In this document: one piece after another, positions 27,317 to 35,518 of the stretch
Layout of the letters: each line of letters opens with the position of its first letter
How positions within the stretch are numbered: position 1 is the first letter of the stretch
Source: Acidimicrobilacustris sp040882655
GTDB lineage: Bacteria; Actinomycetota; Acidimicrobiia; Acidimicrobiales; Acidimicrobilacustridaceae
DNA length: 64,000 bases
Direction: 5' to 3'
NCBI GenBank assembly: GCA_040882655.1
Contig: JBBEAV010000004.1
Location: 105,788-169,787 of the forward strand
Program-made: the position numbers and the translations under genes
Notes under the pieces: model-generated
What the model was told of the DNA's origin: nothing
What the model saw: only the letters and a program-made list of their open reading frames with translations
Databases searched by the model: none

Positions 27317-28153
27317 ATGAGACTTTCAAAGCACCACGGTTTAGGGAACGATTTTGTTATCGCCCTTGAAGAGGTCAACGGGCCTGTTCAAGGTGATGGC
27401 GCCTTGGCCAGAGCACTTTGTGACCGACGTCGGGGCATTGGCGCCGATGGTTTCATCTTGGGTTCCCTGCCCAGTGCGGGTTCGCTCTCATCCGATGGTC
27501 GTCCTATTGACGTTGTTATGCGGCTTTGGAACGCCGACGGAAGCCCAGCAGAGATGAGTGGCAACGGCATTCGGTGTTTAGGCCAAGCGTTAGCAATGGC
27601 TCGCGACGATCACGAAGCTACCTACGTGGTGGCTACCGATGGTGGCGTTCACGAACTCATCGTGCATGACGATGCCGTCCACCGTCTCGCCACTGTCAGT
27701 GTGACAATGGGTGTCGTTGGTAACGGCCCAGTGATTCCGCCACAGGTCAGTGAGCGACTTGGTGCTGACCAACACGCAACTGCCGATCTCGGCAACCCTC
27801 ACCTTGTGGTGCTCGTTCGCGATCTCTCATCAGTCGACCTAGTGGGGGGCGGATCTTGGATCGAATCGCAATTCGACGCCGGAATCAACGTTGAATTCAT
27901 TGCTCTCGGCTCCGAGCCTGATTCACTCGACCTTTTGGTATGGGAACGCGGCGCTGGAGCGACCCAAGCGTGCGGAACGGGCGCAGTGGCGGCAGCAACC
28001 CTCGCTCATCAGTGGGGTCTCGTGGGCCGCGAAGTTCGTGTAGTGATGCCGGGCGGGTCCGCCGAGGTCATCGTTGGGTCAAGTGCGGATGAAGAACCGG
28101 TCCTTATTGGACCCTCACAACACATCGCCACTATTGAGTTGCCCGATGCCTGA
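27317..28153 (+). CDS. dapF: Diaminopimelate epimerase
   Basis: Converts LL- to meso-diaminopimelate for peptidoglycan and lysine. The 278-residue protein has both catalytic cysteines in their motifs: Cys87 in MSGNGIRC and Cys219 in GATQACGTGA, plus the N-terminal HGLGNDF. ATG 27317 lies 7 bases after miaA; the longer open frame back to 27194 lies inside miaA and is not used. It overlaps hflX by 8 bases. Confidence 0.96.
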   Translation: MRLSKHHGLGNDFVIALEEVNGPVQGDGALARALCDRRRGIGADGFILGSLPSAGSLSSDGRPIDVVMRLWNADGSPAEMSGNGIRCLGQALAMARDDHEATYVVATDGGVHELIVHDDAVHRLATVSVTMGVVGNGPVIPPQVSERLGADQHATADLGNPHLVVLVRDLSSVDLVGGGSWIESQFDAGINVEFIALGSEPDSLDLLVWERGAGATQACGTGAVAAATLAHQWGLVGREVRVVMPGGSAEVIVGSSADEEPVLIGPSQHIATIELPDA

Positions 28154-29498
28154 AGCCAAGTCACCGATTATTGGCGATCACCGCGGAGGGTTTGGCGCCT
28201 TCGCTGGTGAAAGTTCTGCGCTCATTGACAGAACCTTCCGTGAGCGCATTGTGCTGGTTGGTGTCACATTTCCGATGCAAGATGAATTCGAAACCGAGCG
28301 TCACCTCGACGAACTCGAACTTCTCGTCGACACCGCCGGTGCTGACAGCATCGCCCGAGTTGTTCAGCGCCGACATTCACCCGACCCAGCAACGTTTTTA
28401 GGAAGCGGAAAGGTTGAAGAGATTCGAGAGCTTTGCGAATCTCTTGACGTCGACACGGTTGTATTCGACGACGAACTTTCGCCCGCTCAACAGCGCAACC
28501 TTGAGAAACTTCTCGGTCGTTCTGCCATCGATCGGACGGCGGTCATTCTGGACATCTTTGGGCAGAATGCCCACAGCCTCGAGGGTAAAGCGCAGGTTGA
28601 ACTTGCGCAGATTCGCTATCGCCTCCCGCGGCTGCGGGGTAAGGGCAAACAGCTTTCTCGTCAGGGTGGTGGTATCGGCGCCCGGCAAGGTGGCGGAGAA
28701 ACGCAGCTCGAAGTGGATCGTCGTCGCCTGACGCGCCGTATGCACAAACTCGAAGAAGATCTTCGAGAAATTTCCCGGGTGCGAGAGACTCAAGCAAAGT
28801 CACGACAACGGTCTCGTTTGCATCGTGTCTCGATCGTGGGTTACACCAACGCCGGAAAATCATCGCTTCTCAATAGCCTCACCGATGCCGGCGTTTTAGT
28901 GGAGGACCGATTGTTTGCCACGCTCGATGCCACGACGCGTCGATTGCAGTTGCCCGGCGGCGAAACTGTTCTGCTTACTGACACGGTCGGTTTCATTTCA
29001 AAACTTCCGACGCAGCTAGTGGAAGCATTTAAATCCACTCTCGAAGTAGTGGTCGAGTCCGACATGCTTGTCCATGTCGTCGATGGTTCCGCCGCCGATC
29101 CTGAATCAACTATCGAAGCGGTTGATCAGGTACTCAACACTATTGGCGCTGCCGATGTGCCTCAGATGATCATCGTGAACAAGATCGACCTCGAGCCCGT
29201 TGGCGCGAAAGATGTTTTGGCTGATCATCACGGTTCCGTCGGTATCTCGGCCAAAACCGGCGAGGGAGTTGCCGATATGTTGCGCACGTTGGCCGACAGG
29301 TTGCGGGGTCTTTCCACTGTTACGGAACTTTTGATCCCGTTTGCTCGTGGCGATGTCTTGGCTGCGTTGCACCGAGAAGGGGAAGTACTTGTGGAGACCC
29401 CCACCGACGAGGGAATGTTGGTGCGTGCTCGACTCGACGAGATTTCCGTCAGTCGCCTTCATGAGTACGTCGTGAGCGATCAGACTTCGCGATCATGA
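28146..29498 (+). CDS. hflX: GTPase HflX
   Basis: Ribosome-associated GTPase, implicated in rescuing or splitting stalled ribosomes under stress. The 450-residue protein has the N-terminal HflX domain with the glycine-rich linker (LRGKGKQLSRQGGGIGARQGGGE, shortened), then the G domain: GYTNAGKSS near residue 231, DTVGF (G3) and NKIDL (G4). ATG 28146 overlaps the end of dapF. The miaB-miaA-dapF-hflX order is conserved in actinobacteria. dapC starts within its stop codon region. Confidence 0.94.
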   Translation: MPEAKSPIIGDHRGGFGAFAGESSALIDRTFRERIVLVGVTFPMQDEFETERHLDELELLVDTAGADSIARVVQRRHSPDPATFLGSGKVEEIRELCESLDVDTVVFDDELSPAQQRNLEKLLGRSAIDRTAVILDIFGQNAHSLEGKAQVELAQIRYRLPRLRGKGKQLSRQGGGIGARQGGGETQLEVDRRRLTRRMHKLEEDLREISRVRETQAKSRQRSRLHRVSIVGYTNAGKSSLLNSLTDAGVLVEDRLFATLDATTRRLQLPGGETVLLTDTVGFISKLPTQLVEAFKSTLEVVVESDMLVHVVDGSAADPESTIEAVDQVLNTIGAADVPQMIIVNKIDLEPVGAKDVLADHHGSVGISAKTGEGVADMLRTLADRLRGLSTVTELLIPFARGDVLAALHREGEVLVETPTDEGMLVRARLDEISVSRLHEYVVSDQTSRS

Positions 29499-30607
29499 CC
29501 ACTGGTTTCTCACCGCCGCCCTATCCCTACGACCGTCTTGACGCGTTCAAATTATTAGCGTCGGCGCACGAAGGCGGTGCCGTAGACCTGTCGATTGGTG
29601 ATCCGTTCGATCCACCGCCCAAGGTAGTGATTGAGGCGCTGGCGTCTTCAGCCAGTGAGCGCAGCTATCCGGCATCAATCGGCTTTCCTGCCTATCGCGA
29701 AGCCGCAGCGGGCTGGATGGAGCGTGAACTCGGTGTGGTTGTCGGTCCCAAAGAACTTGCGGCCTGCATCGGAACGAAAGAATTCGTTGCCGGATTGCCG
29801 CACTGGCTTCGCCTCCGAAGCCCTGACCGCGACACGGTGTTGTACCCCGCGATCAGCTATCCGTCCTATGAGATGGGTGCACAACTAGCGGGCGCTCGTG
29901 CTGTTCCCGTTCCGGTGACGATCGATGGGAGCAGTGACTTCAGTGCGATCGATCCCGCCGATGCTGCTCGCGCCCTTTGTCTCTGGGTGAACTCTCCTGG
30001 CAATCCCACCGGGCATCTTGATGATCTCGGTGCTGCTGCGAGTTGGGGCCGCGCCCACGGCGTGCCAGTGATTTCCGACGAGTGTTATATCGAGTTCACT
30101 TGGAACGGACCGCGTCGAACAATTCTCGAACATGGACTCGATGGCGTTTTAGCCGTTCACTCCCTATCGAAACGATCAAACCTTGCCGGCGTTCGCGCTG
30201 GTTTCTATGCCGGTGATGGCGATCTTGTGCACTACCTATCAGAACTTCGCAAACACGCAGGATTCATGGTGCCGGGTCCGGTGCAGGCAGCAGCAGTCGC
30301 AGCATGGAACGATCAGGCCCATGTCGATGTGCAGCGAGATCGCTATTTCGAGCGTCTACAGCTCTTTCGTTCGGTGCTAGCCGGTATCGGGGTTGATGCG
30401 CCTATGCCGGGTGGGGCGTTTTATCTTTGGGCTTCTGCCCCCGGTAGTGACGCTTGGTCTCTTATCGAACGGCTGGCCTCTCAAGGTGGAGCGCTGGTGT
30501 CGGCGGGTGAGTTTTATGGGCACGCAGGTAGTGATTTCATTCGCGTTGCCGTCGTGCAGCCCCGTGAACGCCTCGAACTGGTGGGTCGGCGTCTCGGCGT
30601 TTTGTGA
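29495..30607 (+). CDS. dapC: Succinyldiaminopimelate transaminase
   Basis: PLP-dependent class I/II aminotransferase of 370 residues. Fold-type I marks are SIGDPFDPPP near the start, NSPGNPTGHL, a DECY motif (SDECYIEF) and the PLP lysine in HSLSKRSNLAGVRAGF. The family includes many activities; the succinyldiaminopimelate role is inferred from its place in dapF-hflX-dapC-dapD-dapE and from resemblance to actinobacterial DapC. It starts four bases before the hflX stop ends, so translation is coupled. Confidence 0.86.
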   Translation: MTTGFSPPPYPYDRLDAFKLLASAHEGGAVDLSIGDPFDPPPKVVIEALASSASERSYPASIGFPAYREAAAGWMERELGVVVGPKELAACIGTKEFVAGLPHWLRLRSPDRDTVLYPAISYPSYEMGAQLAGARAVPVPVTIDGSSDFSAIDPADAARALCLWVNSPGNPTGHLDDLGAAASWGRAHGVPVISDECYIEFTWNGPRRTILEHGLDGVLAVHSLSKRSNLAGVRAGFYAGDGDLVHYLSELRKHAGFMVPGPVQAAAVAAWNDQAHVDVQRDRYFERLQLFRSVLAGIGVDAPMPGGAFYLWASAPGSDAWSLIERLASQGGALVSAGEFYGHAGSDFIRVAVVQPRERLELVGRRLGVL

Positions 30608-30640
30608 GGCTCGGCGGCGGTTGGTAAGCGAGTCGGGCGA

Positions 30641-30646
30641 TAGCCT
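30641..30646 (+). promoter_or_regulatory. -10-like hexamer before dapD
   Basis: TAGCCT ends 8 bases before the ATG at 30655, suggesting an internal leaderless promoter for dapD-dapE. Confidence 0.35.
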
Positions 30647-30654
30647 CTTGCTCC

Positions 30655-31479
30655 ATGGCCGATCTTTCCTCAACAATCGACGAACTTTGGACTAACCGCG
30701 ATTCTCTAAGCGCCTCGAACGGCGATGCCGTTACTGCGGTTGGCCAAGCGATCGCCCTGCTTGACTCGGGCGAAGCTCGGGTTGCCGAACTCGGCGCTGA
30801 TGGCGAACCCATTGTTCATCAGTGGCTAAAGCACGCCATCTTGTTGTTCTTCCGTCTTTCGCAAATGGCCACCATCGAAATGGCGCCATTCGAATTCGCC
30901 GACAAGATTCCCCTCAAGAACAATTTTGCTGCCGCTGGGGTCCGAGTCGTACCCGGCGCATCAGCTCGCTACGGGTCATTTCTTGATCGCGGTGTTGTCC
31001 TGATGCCGAGTTACGTCAATATTGGCGCAAGGGTCGGGGCCAACACCATGGTCGATACCTGGGCCACCGTGGGCAGTTGCGCACAGATCGGTGCCAACGT
31101 GCATCTTTCCGGCGGCGTCGGTATCGGCGGTGTACTGGAACCCCCGCAGGCTGCACCCGTCATCATCGGCGACGATGCCCTCATCGGTAGCCGTTGCATC
31201 GTCGCTGAAGGTGCTCGCGTCGGTAACGGTTCCGTTCTCGGGGCCGGCTGCATCCTCACTGCATCAATCCCCGTCATTGATGCGGAAACCGGTCAAGAGT
31301 TGAGTCGTGGCGTTGTGCCGCCGTGGAGCGTTGCTGTTTCTGCCACCCGTCCTCGGTCCTTTGCCGGTGGCGAGTTCGGACTTCCTTGTGTGCTCGTGCT
31401 GAAGCGCCTGAACGAAGGCGAACGTCACGACAAGGCGGCACTCAACGACGTGTTGCGTGATCACGGCGCGGCAACCTGA
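30655..31479 (+). CDS. dapD: 2,3,4,5-tetrahydropyridine-2,6-dicarboxylate N-succinyltransferase
   Basis: Succinylates tetrahydrodipicolinate, committing it to the succinylase branch. The 274-residue protein contains a left-handed beta-helix of hexapeptide repeats (about 105-215), with RVVPGASARYGSF, MPSYVNIGARVG, MVDTWATVGSCAQIG and GVGIGGVLEP. Length and motifs match the proteobacterial (E. coli-type) DapD rather than the longer mycobacterial form of roughly 317 residues. The stop overlaps the dapE start (TGATG). Confidence 0.94.
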   Translation: MADLSSTIDELWTNRDSLSASNGDAVTAVGQAIALLDSGEARVAELGADGEPIVHQWLKHAILLFFRLSQMATIEMAPFEFADKIPLKNNFAAAGVRVVPGASARYGSFLDRGVVLMPSYVNIGARVGANTMVDTWATVGSCAQIGANVHLSGGVGIGGVLEPPQAAPVIIGDDALIGSRCIVAEGARVGNGSVLGAGCILTASIPVIDAETGQELSRGVVPPWSVAVSATRPRSFAGGEFGLPCVLVLKRLNEGERHDKAALNDVLRDHGAAT

Positions 31480-32558
31480 TGAGGTCCGCCAACACCACCA
31501 CTGATCTTCTCGCTCGTACTGCCGAGCTTGTCGATGTGGCATCGCCGAGTCGTGTCGAGGGCCCGCTGGTCGCTCTACTCGAGACCGAACTCCGGTCCTA
31601 CGGTCATCTTGAGGTCACACGTCTTGGCGACAATTTGGTAGCCCGCACCAATTTGGGTCGATCACAGCGCGTTGTGCTTGCTGGCCACACCGACACTGTG
31701 CCGGCGGCCAACAATTCCATTGCCCGTATTGAGGGCGATCGTCTCTTTGGAGTCGGTTCGGCCGATATGAAAGGCGGACTCGTCGTGATGGCCGAACTCG
31801 CCGCCACGCTCACCGAACCTGCAGTTGACCTCACGTTTGTGTTCTATGCCCGCGAGGAAATCGCTAGTGCCGAAAGCGGTTTGGGCGAATTATTCGAAGA
31901 GCGACCCGACTTGCTATCGGGAGATATTGCGATTCTCGGTGAACCCACCGATGCCCGAATCGAAGCGGGATGTCAAGGAACTCTGCGAATGCGTATTCAA
32001 TTACAGGGCGTTCGTGCGCATACGGCGCGTCCGTGGATGGGCCGTAACGCAGTGCATCGGCTTGCCGAGGTGCTGACGATTCTCGATACCTATGAATCGC
32101 AATCACCAGTGATTGACGGCTGTCAATTTCGTGAGGCATTGCAGGCAGTAGCGATTGATGGGGGAATTTCCGGCAACGTCATTCCCGATTCGGCCAGCGT
32201 CACATTGAACTTTCGTTTCGCCCCCAATAGGTCAACCTCCGAAGCGGAATCGCATGTACGCGCATTGTTTACGTCGGTGCTCGAAGAGGGCGATCTTGTC
32301 GAAGTACTCGATATCGCCAGTGCTGCCGCACCCGGGTTACATCACCCGCTGTTGGCCTCGCTCGTTCAGCGCAGTGGAGCAGAGGTGTCGGCCAAACTGG
32401 GTTGGACCGATGTCGCCCGATTCGCAGCGCACGGAATCCCCGCCGTGAACTTTGGACCCGGAGACAGCACCGTTGCTCATACGGCAGGGGAGTATCTCGA
32501 CCGTGCCCCGCTTGAACGAGTGCACGCCGTGCTACGTGCACTTCTTACCGAATCGTAA
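31479..32558 (+). CDS. dapE: Succinyl-diaminopimelate desuccinylase
   Basis: Zinc-dependent M20 peptidase-family enzyme that removes succinate to give LL-diaminopimelate. In the 359-residue protein the first metal motif is GHTDTVP near residue 69, followed by GSADMKGG, the catalytic/metal pair in YAREEIA, LGEPTD, and the dimerisation lid domain (GVRAHTARPW). The final metal His is in DSTVAHTAGEY. Translation is coupled to dapD. A bidirectional stem-loop follows. Confidence 0.93.
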   Translation: MRSANTTTDLLARTAELVDVASPSRVEGPLVALLETELRSYGHLEVTRLGDNLVARTNLGRSQRVVLAGHTDTVPAANNSIARIEGDRLFGVGSADMKGGLVVMAELAATLTEPAVDLTFVFYAREEIASAESGLGELFEERPDLLSGDIAILGEPTDARIEAGCQGTLRMRIQLQGVRAHTARPWMGRNAVHRLAEVLTILDTYESQSPVIDGCQFREALQAVAIDGGISGNVIPDSASVTLNFRFAPNRSTSEAESHVRALFTSVLEEGDLVEVLDIASAAAPGLHHPLLASLVQRSGAEVSAKLGWTDVARFAAHGIPAVNFGPGDSTVAHTAGEYLDRAPLERVHAVLRALLTES

Positions 32559-32576
32559 AACTGACATCTGAACGCG

Positions 32577-32608
32577 AACGTGGCGCATGCCGATGCACGC
32601 GCCACGTT
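32577..32608. terminator. Bidirectional stem-loop between dapE and lexA
   Basis: Perfect 10-base arms AACGTGGCGC and GCGCCACGTT surround a 12-base loop, 18 bases after the dapE stop and 17 before the lexA stop. Confidence 0.72.
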
Positions 32609-32625
32609 TGAACCGAGGAGGCGGC

Positions 32626-33258
32626 TCAGAGCTTTCGCATCACGGTGACAACTTTGCCGTAGACGGTGATCTCGGAGGAATGAAACTCCATCGGTGACAG
32701 CGCGGCATTAGCGGGAAGCAGCGTGACGTTGTCGCCAGAACGCGACCACGTCTTGACGGTTGCTTCGTCGCCGGGGATACCTACAACGACGATGTCGCCT
32801 TTGGCCACGTTGGTGCCGGCTTTGGCCACGATGTAATCGCCATCGAAAATGCCGGCCTCGATCATGGAGTCACCCCGAACACGGAGCATGAACAATTCGC
32901 CATCGCCGCAGAGATCAGTCGGTACGGGAATGATTTCTTCAACGTTCTGCTCGGCGAGCACATCGGTGCCTGCGGCGACATCGCCCACGAGTGGAACATG
33001 GCGGAACGGGCGGCGTTCACCCGAGGCGCCAGAGTTGGGGTCGTAGCGCACTTCCATGGCCCGGGGCTTGGTTGGATCACGCCGCAGGTACCCGAGTTCA
33101 TTCAGGCTATTGAGGTGATTCTGCACGCTTGATGGAGAGTTGAGGCCGACGGCTTTGCCTATCTCTCGAACTGAGGGCGGGTAGCCCCGTTCGTTGAGGT
33201 GCTGATCGATGACATCAAGGATCTGCTGTTGTCGCGGGGTAAGGCGATCGGTGCTCAT
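32626..33258 (-). CDS. lexA: SOS response repressor LexA
   Basis: Represses DNA-damage genes and is cleaved when RecA filaments form. The 210-residue protein has the winged helix-turn-helix at 28-55 (SVREIGKAVGLNSPSSVQNHL), the cleavage site Ala96-Gly97 (VGDVAAGTDV), and the self-cleavage dyad Ser131 (RGDSMIEAG) and Lys169 (EATVKTW). ATG 33258 has GGGAGA upstream; the frame stays open to 33444 but the extra part is non-homologous and crosses the promoter. It is divergent from the LysM protein gene across several SOS boxes. Confidence 0.97.
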   Translation of the reverse strand: MSTDRLTPRQQQILDVIDQHLNERGYPPSVREIGKAVGLNSPSSVQNHLNSLNELGYLRRDPTKPRAMEVRYDPNSGASGERRPFRHVPLVGDVAAGTDVLAEQNVEEIIPVPTDLCGDGELFMLRVRGDSMIEAGIFDGDYIVAKAGTNVAKGDIVVVGIPGDEATVKTWSRSGDNVTLLPANAALSPMEFHSSEITVYGKVVTVMRKL

Positions 33259-33358
33259 GAGGGTCTCCCGGTGAGAAGTAACTGAGGGTGGATACGGGTG
33301 GTGTTCGAGGGTGGAGCGGAAGGAAGCGAGGGGTCTGAGACCTTCGAACCTGTGTACG

Positions 33359-33397
33359 ACCCTAACGGCTCGAGGAGCCCAAAGCAAACACCCGTTC
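33359..33397 (-). promoter_or_regulatory. Probable lexA promoter with adjoining SOS box
   Basis: On the minus strand TTGCTT (33387-33382) and TAGGGT (33364-33359) are 17 bases apart. The SOS box 33386-33397 reads GAACGGGTGTTT (one base off the palindrome) and overlaps the -35. It would give autoregulation. Confidence 0.55.
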
Positions 33398-33414
33398 GAT
33401 AGGTGCTTGACATC

Positions 33415-33426
33415 GAACGGGTGTTC
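33415..33426. promoter_or_regulatory. SOS (LexA) box
   Basis: GAACGGGTGTTC matches GAAC-N4-GTTC exactly. A perfect TTGACA (33407-33412) on the + strand stands just upstream, so the box would lie in the promoter of the LysM gene. Confidence 0.78.
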
Positions 33427-33446
33427 GTGTTTCACTCTTCTCATAC

Positions 33447-33458
33447 GAACGGGCGTTC
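33447..33458. promoter_or_regulatory. Second exact SOS (LexA) box
   Basis: GAACGGGCGTTC, also an exact GAAC-N4-GTTC, 32 bases (about three helical turns) downstream of the box at 33415. Confidence 0.75.
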
Positions 33459-33529
33459 GATCCGTTCGCTACCACTCCAGTGCTCCCTTTGCTTTGGGCA
33501 CTGTCACACCTCCCGTGGAGACTCCCCTC

Positions 33530-34090
33530 ATGGCTGCAATCCTGAACCCCACCGCCCATTCCACCCTCTTCAACCAGACCGAAGGCCCCGTCGAGCACCC
33601 CGTCTCGCTGGCCCCCTGGAACAGAGATCTCGAGCTTCGCCGCCCGCATCGTCACTTACACCTTGTGACTAACGCAGCCCCTGTGCTCCTCGCTCCTCGC
33701 CGCCGGTTGACTCGCACGATCGTCGCCGGAGTCGGTCTCGCACTACTTATTGCCTTCGCCGGAATTGGAGCTCTTCCCTTTCTCGGTGCCGATGCTGCAG
33801 CGTTCACGCCGGCAACGCCCACCGATGTCACCAGCCCGACCGTCGCCGACACCCAGAACGTGTCTGCTTCGGTCGTGGCTTCGGTGACCACTGACCCGGT
33901 TGGTCGTTCGGCCGTTGCTGCCGATCCCGTCGAGATCATTGTGCAACAGGGCGATTCGCTCTGGACGGTCGCTCGACGGTTGCAACCACGTGGTGACCTC
34001 CGTCTTCTCGTTGATCGCCTTATTGAACGGGTTGGGAGCACGAGCGTGACTCGTGGCCAACACATCAACCTGAGCGGAATCCTCGACTGA
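33530..34090 (+). CDS. LysM-domain membrane protein, probable SOS cell-division suppressor
   Basis: Protein of 186 residues: a cytoplasmic, His/Arg-containing N-terminus (1-60), one membrane helix (about 62-84), a Thr/Val/Ala-rich linker, and a C-terminal LysM domain (EIIVQQGDSLWTVARRL ... RGQHINL). The layout, the position divergent from lexA, the SOS boxes and nrdR next door match Rv2719c of mycobacteria and, more loosely, YneA of Bacillus, which delay division after DNA damage. ATG 33530 (GGAG 9 bases upstream) is chosen over the open frame to 33311, which would cross the lexA promoter. Confidence 0.82.
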   Translation: MAAILNPTAHSTLFNQTEGPVEHPVSLAPWNRDLELRRPHRHLHLVTNAAPVLLAPRRRLTRTIVAGVGLALLIAFAGIGALPFLGADAAAFTPATPTDVTSPTVADTQNVSASVVASVTTDPVGRSAVAADPVEIIVQQGDSLWTVARRLQPRGDLRLLVDRLIERVGSTSVTRGQHINLSGILD

Positions 34091-34151
34091 TTGTTGTTGA
34101 CAGCATGTAACTAGGCCGCTGCTGTGGCTGGTTGGTTGACAGCGTTCGAAG

Positions 34152-34157
34152 TAGTTT
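34152..34157 (+). promoter_or_regulatory. -10-like hexamer, probable leaderless start of nrdR
   Basis: TAGTTT ends 6 bases before GTG 34164. TTGACA occurs at 34136-34141 but is too close to act as its -35. Confidence 0.35.
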
Positions 34158-34163
34158 TTAGGG

Positions 34164-34643
34164 GTGCGGTGTCCCTCATGTGCCCATCTCGACGACAAGG
34201 TGGTTGATTCGCGTCAGTCAGACGATGGTGAAGCCATCCGCCGACGTCGAGAATGTCTCTCCTGCGGAGCACGGTTCACCACCTTTGAGCGGCTCGAGCT
34301 TGTTCCAATGAGCGTGGTGAAGCGATCGGGTGATCGTGTGCCATTCGAGCAGGGAAAAATCACCGAAGGCATCGCCGCTGCAGCCAAAGGTAGGCCCATC
34401 GACGAGGAAGTTATTGCTGAAGCTGCGGCATCAATTGCTGAAGAGCTTCGTTTGCTAGGGCCGGAACTCACTAGCGAACAAGTCGGTTTCGCCGTCCTCG
34501 AACATCTTCGTGAAATCGATCATGTCGCGTATATGCGTTTTGCCAGTGTCTACAAAGGATTCGATGACGCAGCAGATTTCCAGCGCGAGATCACGTTGCT
34601 AACCAAAGCAACTGAACCTAAGCGTCACGATTCACGGGCGTAA
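34164..34643 (+). CDS. nrdR: Transcriptional repressor NrdR
   Basis: Nucleotide-sensing repressor of ribonucleotide reductase genes. The 159-residue protein has an N-terminal zinc ribbon (Cys3, Cys6, Cys31, Cys34) and an ATP-cone domain (VVKRSGDRVPFEQGKI, FASVYKGF). The GTG start gives the canonical MRCPSC N-terminus. Its likely target is nrdJ, 1.4 kb downstream, which has two NrdR-box-like palindromes. The 3' end overlaps the convergent reductase gene by 19 bases. Confidence 0.96.
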   Translation: MRCPSCAHLDDKVVDSRQSDDGEAIRRRRECLSCGARFTTFERLELVPMSVVKRSGDRVPFEQGKITEGIAAAAKGRPIDEEVIAEAAASIAEELRLLGPELTSEQVGFAVLEHLREIDHVAYMRFASVYKGFDDAADFQREITLLTKATEPKRHDSRA

Positions 34644-35368
34644 CGCAACAACAACACGTTTTCGTCGACGAGCACACGGGCAAGGCGCAGATTCTTGTTC
34701 ACTCCTGGGGTACTGCCGTATGCGCCGCGAGCTGCGTCACCGCCAGTGAGTACAGGAGCGATTGTTTGGCACCATTCGTCGATAAGACCTTCTTCGAGGA
34801 GATGGTTGTTGAGTATGGGGCCACCCTCACACAGCACCGTTTTTGTTCCTTTTTGGCGGAGCTGTTGCAACGCGTCTCGAAGGTCAACTGAAGTTGTACC
34901 GGCGACGATGATTTCGGCAACCTCAGACAGTCGGGCAAGTGCCCCGGGGGGAGCAGCATGTGAGGTGATCAAGATTGGACGCTGGATGGGATCGCTGAAA
35001 AGACGGCTGTTGGGATCAAGATTGGCCGAGCCGGTGACGACGGCGAGTCGGGGGACGGCCTGTTGGCCTCGAGTCACTCTTCGGGCTCTTGCATTCTCGT
35101 CGAGTTGCACTGGCCCGTAGTTCTCGGCTCGGACAGTTCCGGCCCCGGCCAAGATCACATCAGGGAGCTGGCGCAACGCATTGAACATTGCCTTGTCCGC
35201 CGGGCTTCCGAGTCCGCCGCTTCGGCCTTCCACCTCGATGGCCCCATCGATACTTGAAACCATGTTCACAACCAGCCACGGTCGATCTGTTGGAGTCGGC
35301 CGGAGGTCATCAGCAACGAGTTGAACTGGGTCGATATCGCTGAGGGGAGAGGGCAGAAGCTGATGCAC
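34625..35368 (-). CDS. Pyrimidine reductase (RibD C-terminal family)
   Basis: Protein of 247 residues with the RibD/DHFR-like reductase fold: NMVSSIDGAIEVEGRSGGLGSPADKAMF, ILAGAGTVRAENYGP and LCEGGPILNNHLLEEGLIDE (all shortened from longer conserved blocks). Relatives reduce the riboflavin-pathway pyrimidine, but stand-alone actinobacterial copies may act on other pteridine-like substrates. No riboflavin genes are nearby. The start is GTG 35368, supported by the family's usual M-x-x-L-x-P opening. Confidence 0.82.
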   Translation of the reverse strand: MHQLLPSPLSDIDPVQLVADDLRPTPTDRPWLVVNMVSSIDGAIEVEGRSGGLGSPADKAMFNALRQLPDVILAGAGTVRAENYGPVQLDENARARRVTRGQQAVPRLAVVTGSANLDPNSRLFSDPIQRPILITSHAAPPGALARLSEVAEIIVAGTTSVDLRDALQQLRQKGTKTVLCEGGPILNNHLLEEGLIDEWCQTIAPVLTGGDAARGAYGSTPGVNKNLRLARVLVDENVLLLRYARES

Positions 35369-35413
35369 CCGGCCACGTTAGGTGCCGCAAGCCGCCGTGC
35401 GAGGGTGGCACCG

Positions 35414-35471
35414 GTGGACATCTGTGGACAACTCGCAAGTAATCCACCGACTATCCACCGCTCATCCACGG
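35414..35471. promoter_or_regulatory. Cluster of DnaA-box-like iterons
   Basis: GTGGACA occurs at 35414 and 35424 (10 bases apart), the second inside TGTGGACAA, the exact complement of the actinobacterial DnaA box TTGTCCACA. Three copies in the other orientation, ATCCACCG, ATCCACCG and ATCCACGG, start at 35442, 35453 and 35464, exactly 11 bases apart. All five would face one side of the helix. Confidence 0.55.
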
Positions 35472-35518
35472 CAAATACACAGGGTTATTCCCCTTCCAAC
35501 CCACAGGCATGATCCGTA

